From the NCBI GenBank assembly GCA_023424235.1, contig JAFAEB010000369.1, positions 1 through 8,370 of the forward strand: a DNA stretch of 8,370 nucleotides, read 5' to 3'. The notes beneath the pieces were generated by a model that was given only the letters and a program-made list of their open reading frames with translations, was not told where the DNA came from and ran no database searches. This DNA is from Bacillota bacterium (lineage in GTDB: Bacteria; Bacillota; Clostridia; Lachnospirales; Lachnospiraceae). Each line of letters starts with the position of its first letter. Position 1 is the first letter of the stretch. Positions 4,924-8,370 of this stretch are shown in pieces. The position numbers were made by a program, and so were the translations under genes.

Positions 4924-6717
4924 ATGAAAGGTACAGTCGTATCAACCTGGGTAGAATCCTGTAAGAAGCTTTTTGGTAATGAAGTTGTAAACGAAGCACT
5001 AAAAGCCAATGGACTCACAACAGATCATATTTTTACACCATTTGAAGATGTAAAAGATTCTATCGCTTTAGGTATTGTTGATTATGTAGGGAAAAAAGTT
5101 GGAAAGGATCATAAACAAATTTGGTTTACTATGGGTCAAGAAAATATAAAGACCTTTAGCAGTGCGTATCCTGGATTTTTCCGTCATGAATCTGCGTATC
5201 AATTCTTAAAATCAATGAATGATGTTCATGTTATAGTAATGAAACGGTTTAAGGGTGCTGTTCCTCCGGGGCTTGATGTTACGCCCATCTCATCTAATTC
5301 AATTCGATTTGTATACCGTTCAAAACGAGGAATGGAACATTATTTAATTGGACTAGTTAGTGGAGTGTCCAATTACTTTAATGAAGAAATTAAAGTAAAA
5401 GAAATTGAGAGCAAGGAAAATGAAGTTCATTTTGAGCTAACCTTTGAAAAAGATATACAATACACGAAAAAGTACCGAATCAACCAATTCCTATCCTTTG
5501 GCTTCATTAAAAAAGTGGCAGTTAAGGCAGCATTATTTAACTCCTTATTACTTATCGTATTAAGTGCTTTTCTTTCTATGGATATACTAAACATCGCTTT
5601 ATTTGGTGTTGCAACCTTCGTCGTATCTTTAATTTCTAGCTCATTAGTGAATCGTCCTCAGAAATTAATTTTAAAAGAATTAAATAAACTTTCAGAAAGA
5701 AATTTCATAGAATCAGTTGTACTTAAATCCAATGATGAATATGAGGCAATGATGAGCCAAATTAACGAAGTAAAACGTAATGTTCAAAAGGACTTTATCG
5801 GATTTAATGCAATCGTGGATGAACTTTATACATTTAATCGTTCGGTATCTAATATAGCTGGAACGATGCAAGGAACTTCGAATGATATAACAAATGTATT
5901 AGAACAAGTTGCAGAAGCTGCTATTACACAAGCAGAAGATACAGAAAAAGCGATTACGGTATTAGATACTAGTATCCATAATGTTAATAATGTTTCGAAC
6001 GATAATCAGAATAACAAAACTCAAATTGAAGAGGCTGTAGTAGGAATTGAAGATAGTTTTAACAATGTAGAACAAACCGCTAAGAAGATAAGTAACATAC
6101 TACAAGAATTCAGTGATATTATTAATCGTAGTAATGAACTTAAAAGTAATGCTGATAATATAACACAAATTGTACAAATTGTAGCTTCTATCGCAAAACA
6201 AATTAATCTATTAGCGCTTAATGCCTCCATTGAAGCTGCAAGAGCAGGCGAAGCAGGTAGAGGCTTTACAGTAGTAGCAGATGAAGTTCGTAAATTATCA
6301 GAAGAAACAAATCACGCAGTAAGTCAAATTAATGACAGTCTGACTGGATTTGTATCTAGTATTAATCATGTTGTTGAAGACATTGATGTTCAATATGTGG
6401 TTCTTGAAGAAGAGAATACGAAACTTAGTAAAGCAGTAAATTCATCGAGCCAAATGAATAAACGTCTAAAAGTAGTTTCTGAATTGATGATACATAATTC
6501 CGAGGATTTAAAAGTTGAAGCAGATAATATATCAAATTTATTTGATGGAATTCAAAGCTTGGCTGCAATTGCTGAGGAAAATTCAGCATCTACTGAGGAA
6601 GCAAGTTCTAACGTTTCTGTATATGTGGAGCAAATACATGAGCTAACAAGCCAAATAAAAGTATTTGATACTATGATAAAGAATTTTCAAGAAGATTTAG
6701 GACAATATTTAGTATAA
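4924..6717 (+). CDS. H-NOX (heme gas sensor) methyl-accepting chemotaxis protein, predicted O2-responsive
   Basis: A 597-residue chemoreceptor. Residues 1-185 are an H-NOX (HNOB) domain starting at the ATG (AAGGAG seven bases upstream). H102 is the proximal heme ligand and YRSKR (131-135) is the YxSxR motif binding the heme propionates. W9, N74 and Y140 match the distal hydrogen-bond network of the O2-binding Tar4 H-NOX of Thermoanaerobacter tengcongensis, and P115, I75 and L144 of its heme pocket are also kept. Two hydrophobic helices (about 198-217 and 222-241) with a very short connection form a membrane hairpin, leaving the sensor cytoplasmic. A degenerate HAMP-like linker (about 242-295) follows. 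The MCP signalling domain (about 310-597) has the CheA/CheW-binding tip NLLALNASIEAARAGEAGRG (428-447) and methylation helices (around 325-345 and EENSASTEEASS, 551-562). No C-terminal NWETF-like receptor tail is present. Expected output is CheA control for aerotaxis, probably O2 avoidance. Gas choice is inferred. Confidence 0.95.
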   Translation: MKGTVVSTWVESCKKLFGNEVVNEALKANGLTTDHIFTPFEDVKDSIALGIVDYVGKKVGKDHKQIWFTMGQENIKTFSSAYPGFFRHESAYQFLKSMNDVHVIVMKRFKGAVPPGLDVTPISSNSIRFVYRSKRGMEHYLIGLVSGVSNYFNEEIKVKEIESKENEVHFELTFEKDIQYTKKYRINQFLSFGFIKKVAVKAALFNSLLLIVLSAFLSMDILNIALFGVATFVVSLISSSLVNRPQKLILKELNKLSERNFIESVVLKSNDEYEAMMSQINEVKRNVQKDFIGFNAIVDELYTFNRSVSNIAGTMQGTSNDITNVLEQVAEAAITQAEDTEKAITVLDTSIHNVNNVSNDNQNNKTQIEEAVVGIEDSFNNVEQTAKKISNILQEFSDIINRSNELKSNADNITQIVQIVASIAKQINLLALNASIEAARAGEAGRGFTVVADEVRKLSEETNHAVSQINDSLTGFVSSINHVVEDIDVQYVVLEEENTKLSKAVNSSSQMNKRLKVVSELMIHNSEDLKVEADNISNLFDGIQSLAAIAEENSASTEEASSNVSVYVEQIHELTSQIKVFDTMIKNFQEDLGQYLV

Positions 6718-6738
6718 GTATTACTATGTTTAAATAGA

Positions 6739-6773
6739 AGGGATATGTGATTATTCACATATCCCTATTTTTT
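6739..6773 (+). terminator. Intrinsic terminator between convergent genes
   Basis: A perfect 12-bp stem, AGGGATATGTGA (6739-6750) with TCACATATCCCT (6755-6766), has a TTAT loop and a T-run at 6768-6773. It ends the chemoreceptor transcript. On the minus strand the same stem is followed by TTCTATTT, so it may also stop the carbamate kinase transcript, less strongly. Confidence 0.9.
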
Positions 6774-6789
6774 CATAACTCTTTGTTCT

Positions 6790-7728
6790 TTATTCTATTG
6801 TTATATGAGAACCTGTTTTACCGTTTACTGCAGACAAGGCATCCTCGATATGAGATATAATCGCATGTCCATTTGGATTCTTTGATAAAAAATCAATAGA
6901 AGCATTTATTTTAGGTAACATAGAGCCTTCTTCAAATTGCCCTTCACTTACATATTGTTTTGCCAAAGAAAGATTTATGTTATTAATTGCTTCTTCATTG
7001 TCTGTTCCAAATTGCAGTAGTACTTTCTTGGTATCAGTTAGGAAAAGTAAGGTATCTGCACCAACATTGTGGGCTAATAATTCACTGGTATAATCTTTCT
7101 CAATAACTGCACTTGCACCTTTTAAGACACTTCCTTGTTCTAGAACCGGGATTCCGCCCCCACCACCTGCAATAACTACTTGATTTCCATCAAGAAGAGT
7201 CTTAATCGCATCTATTTCATATACTTCTAAGGGTTTAGGAGATGCAATTACTCTACGATAGCCTTTACCTTCTTTAAAGATAACGTGATTTCCTTTTTCT
7301 TTTTCAAGTAATGCTTCTTCTTCAGTCATATAGCGCCCTATAGTCTTAGTAGGAGAGCGAAATGCTTTATCAAAAGGATCCACTTTTACTTGGGTAATTA
7401 GTGTCACTACCGTTCTAAAGATACCTCTGTTTAATAGTTCTGTACGAATCATGTTTTGCAAATCATACCCCATATAACCTTGGCTAAGAGCACTACAAAC
7501 AGAAAGTGGAGCTACAGTATGTTCTTTGTGCGCTTTACTATATTCAGTTAAAGAGCTATGAAGCATTCCAATTTGAGGTCCATTACTATGAGTTATTAGT
7601 ACTTGATAATCCTCTTCAACTAAATCAGCAATGGCTTTTGCTGCTTTTTTAATATTTATTTTTTGCTCTGGAAAACTATCACCGAAACCAATTCGACCAA
7701 TTGCCACTACAATACGTTTTTTAGACAT
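6790..7728 (-). CDS. arcC: Carbamate kinase homologue with altered N-terminal active-site loop
   Basis: A 312-residue amino-acid-kinase-fold protein, the normal carbamate kinase length. The family interconverts carbamate plus ATP with carbamoyl phosphate plus ADP, usually ending arginine or agmatine fermentation. Recognisable parts are THSNGPQIG (46-54), APLSVCSALSQGYMGYDLQN (73-92), SPTKTIGRYM (125-134, with K128), AGGGGGIPV (187-195), AVIEKD (207-212, K211) and GSMLPKINA (268-276, K273). The first loop, normally VVALGGNA or a G-x-N-A variant, reads VVAIGRIGFG (7-16), so the conserved Asn is Ile and the Ala is Gly. Activity may therefore be changed or lost. The start is ATG 7728 with GAGG six bases upstream; the ATG at 7740 has no proper ribosome binding site. 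No arginine deiminase or carbamoyltransferase gene is visible. It converges on the chemoreceptor gene. Confidence 0.88.
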   Translation of the reverse strand: MSKKRIVVAIGRIGFGDSFPEQKINIKKAAKAIADLVEEDYQVLITHSNGPQIGMLHSSLTEYSKAHKEHTVAPLSVCSALSQGYMGYDLQNMIRTELLNRGIFRTVVTLITQVKVDPFDKAFRSPTKTIGRYMTEEEALLEKEKGNHVIFKEGKGYRRVIASPKPLEVYEIDAIKTLLDGNQVVIAGGGGGIPVLEQGSVLKGASAVIEKDYTSELLAHNVGADTLLFLTDTKKVLLQFGTDNEEAINNINLSLAKQYVSEGQFEEGSMLPKINASIDFLSKNPNGHAIISHIEDALSAVNGKTGSHITIE

Positions 7729-7790
7729 GTTATACCTCATTTCTTTGCTTATTATGCAGTAAATCTAGATAGTAAATATATTATTGTTTA

Positions 7791-7819
7791 ATTATATAAT
7801 AGTTTTAATAAGAAATAAA
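7791..7819 (-). promoter_or_regulatory. Possible promoter of the carbamate kinase gene
   Basis: On the minus strand a perfect TATAAT (7791-7796) is preceded at 17 bp by TTTATT (7814-7819), a poor -35 box. The -10 lies in the palindromic ATTATATAAT. It is the best candidate I see, but AT-rich sequence makes it uncertain. Confidence 0.3.
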
Positions 7820-7915
7820 GAGGAAAACCATAAGCTTTTCCATTAACATACATTTACTTTTTAACTTTTATACATTAAAATGATAACGTTGCATAAGTTT
7901 AGTTTATAAAATCAC

Positions 7916-7944
7916 TTGACAAGAAAAGTATATTTGTATACAAT
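7916..7944 (+). promoter_or_regulatory. Near-consensus promoter of the HMGL-like gene
   Basis: A perfect TTGACA (7916-7921), a 17-bp spacer and TACAAT (7939-7944) make this the best promoter in the window. The start would be near 7951, giving a leader of about 79 bases. The -10 box overlaps a perfect 10-bp palindrome, TTGTATACAA (7934-7943), a possible operator for a repressor holding down this otherwise strong promoter. Confidence 0.75.
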
Positions 7945-7963
7945 AAGACATAAAATTTACATT

Positions 7964-8007
7964 CTAATAAATATTTATTAGGAAGTGAATATTATTTATA
8001 AATATTC
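7964..8007 (+). repeat. Two tandem hairpins in the leader of the HMGL-like gene
   Basis: CTAATAAATATTTATTAG (7964-7981) is a perfect 18-bp palindrome. Five bases later GAATATT (7987-7993) and AATATTC (8001-8007) form a 7-bp stem with a 7-base loop. Both fall between the predicted transcription start and the ribosome binding site (AAGGAGAG, 8016-8023). They are AU-only or nearly so and therefore weak; they could affect RNA stability or be protein-binding sites. I do not recognise a known riboswitch. Confidence 0.4.
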
Positions 8008-8029
8008 AAATATGTAAGGAGAGTTAGAT

Positions 8030-8370
8030 ATGGAAAATCGAAAAGTTTTTATGAATCCACACAATAATTTACTGCAACTTGAGGAATATTTATACCCCTT
8101 AGTTGATGTGGAACAACCCAATGTATTTAGAAACTTGTTTCCTTACGATGATATACCCAAAATAGCCTTTAATGATAGAATCGTGCCTCATAATTTTCCA
8201 GATGATATTTGGATAACAGATACCACCTTTCGTGATGGGCAACAATCAAGAGCACCATATACGACAGAGCAAATTGTTACAATTTATGATTATCTACATA
8301 AGTTAGGTGGAAAAAAAGGAATTATTAGGCAGAGTGAATTTTTTTTATATAGTAAAAAAGATAGAGATGG
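8030..8370 (+). CDS. HMGL-like / DRE-TIM metallolyase (2-isopropylmalate synthase-like), C-terminus cut
   Basis: The first 113 codons of a gene running off the right edge. About 60 residues with no recognised domain come first. The DRE-TIM signature follows as DTTFRDGQQ (64-72); in this superfamily (LeuA, citramalate and homocitrate synthases, HMG-CoA lyase) the Arg-Asp pair sits at the divalent-metal and enolate site. GIIRQSEFF (97-105) continues the barrel. The motif has Gln where the synthases usually have Glu (RDGEQ). The start is ATG 8030 with AAGGAGAG ending six bases upstream. The visible part lacks the acceptor-binding and C-terminal regions that would separate synthases from lyases or other carboxyl-group enzymes, so the reaction is left open. 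Its strong promoter and structured leader suggest regulated expression, and it is not visibly linked to branched-chain amino acid genes. Confidence 0.8.
   Translation, partial: MENRKVFMNPHNNLLQLEEYLYPLVDVEQPNVFRNLFPYDDIPKIAFNDRIVPHNFPDDIWITDTTFRDGQQSRAPYTTEQIVTIYDYLHKLGGKKGIIRQSEFFLYSKKDRD

Larger units (their letters stand above)
7729..8029. other. Divergent intergenic region, carbamate kinase / HMGL-like gene
   Basis: About 300 bp without a coding frame. The right part holds a near-consensus promoter and a hairpin-rich leader for the plus-strand gene. The left part contains only a weak promoter candidate for the minus-strand carbamate kinase. A small inverted repeat, GGAAAA (7822-7827) with TTTTCC (7836-7841), lies between them; it lacks a T-run and its role is unclear. 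Confidence 0.6.

Noticed and set aside
6021..6230. Minus-strand 69-residue frame
   Set aside because: Antisense to the MCP signalling domain, no supporting signals.
7729..7740. ATG at 7740 as the carbamate kinase start
   Set aside because: The GAGG at 7735-7738 is correctly spaced for ATG 7728, and homologous proteins begin close to the KKRIVVA strand.
7822..7841. GGAAAA/TTTTCC inverted repeat as a terminator
   Set aside because: Stem of only six pairs, no T-run on either strand, and no gene ends nearby.
1..8370. tRNA or rRNA genes, CRISPR arrays, insertion sequences, phage genes or a new defence system
   Set aside because: I saw no cloverleaf-like segments, spaced repeats, transposase or integrase motifs, or clustered unknown genes; every sizeable frame belongs to a recognised family.

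Overview
The window is AT-rich DNA with strong AGGAG-type ribosome binding sites, TATAAT-like -10 boxes and compact intrinsic terminators. Together with the gene content (AsnB with a GECADEIFGG loop, a clostridial-type Fe-S/flavin ene-reductase, a membrane H-NOX chemoreceptor, a carbamate kinase homologue), this suggests an anaerobic, motile Firmicute, most likely a Lachnospiraceae/Clostridium relative. That placement is inferred from style and content, not from a database match.

Layout, left to right. (1) 1-1705, minus strand: asparagine synthetase AsnB, cut by the left edge so its last few dozen residues are missing. (2) 1867-2442, plus: TetR-family regulator, divergent from asnB, with its own promoter and a strong terminator. 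(3) 2443-2780: a long intergenic region with two palindromes (one about 53 bp, overlapping the -35 box of the next gene) and a possible 8-codon leader ORF. (4) 2781-4718, plus: 645-residue FMN/4Fe-4S/FAD ene-reductase of the enoate reductase / 2,4-dienoyl-CoA reductase / BaiCD-BaiH type, followed by a terminator. (5) 4924-6717, plus: heme H-NOX sensor fused to a methyl-accepting chemotaxis domain through a two-helix membrane anchor. (6) 6790-7728, minus: carbamate kinase homologue, convergent with the chemoreceptor across a shared hairpin terminator. (7) 7729-8029: divergent intergenic region with a near-consensus promoter and two hairpins in the predicted 5' leader. (8) 8030-8370, plus: N-terminal part of an HMGL-like (DRE-TIM metallolyase, LeuA-like) enzyme, cut by the right edge.

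Each gene appears to be its own transcription unit, so this is a run of independent genes and not one operon. The only likely functional link is the TetR regulator with the downstream ene-reductase, by analogy with NemR-NemA, and this is unproven. I see no new multi-gene system. The items most worth a second look are: the H-NOX domain, which keeps every distal-pocket residue used for O2 binding in the thermophile Tar4 protein; the carbamate kinase homologue, whose N-terminal G-G-N-A loop is altered; and the large palindrome in the ene-reductase promoter.
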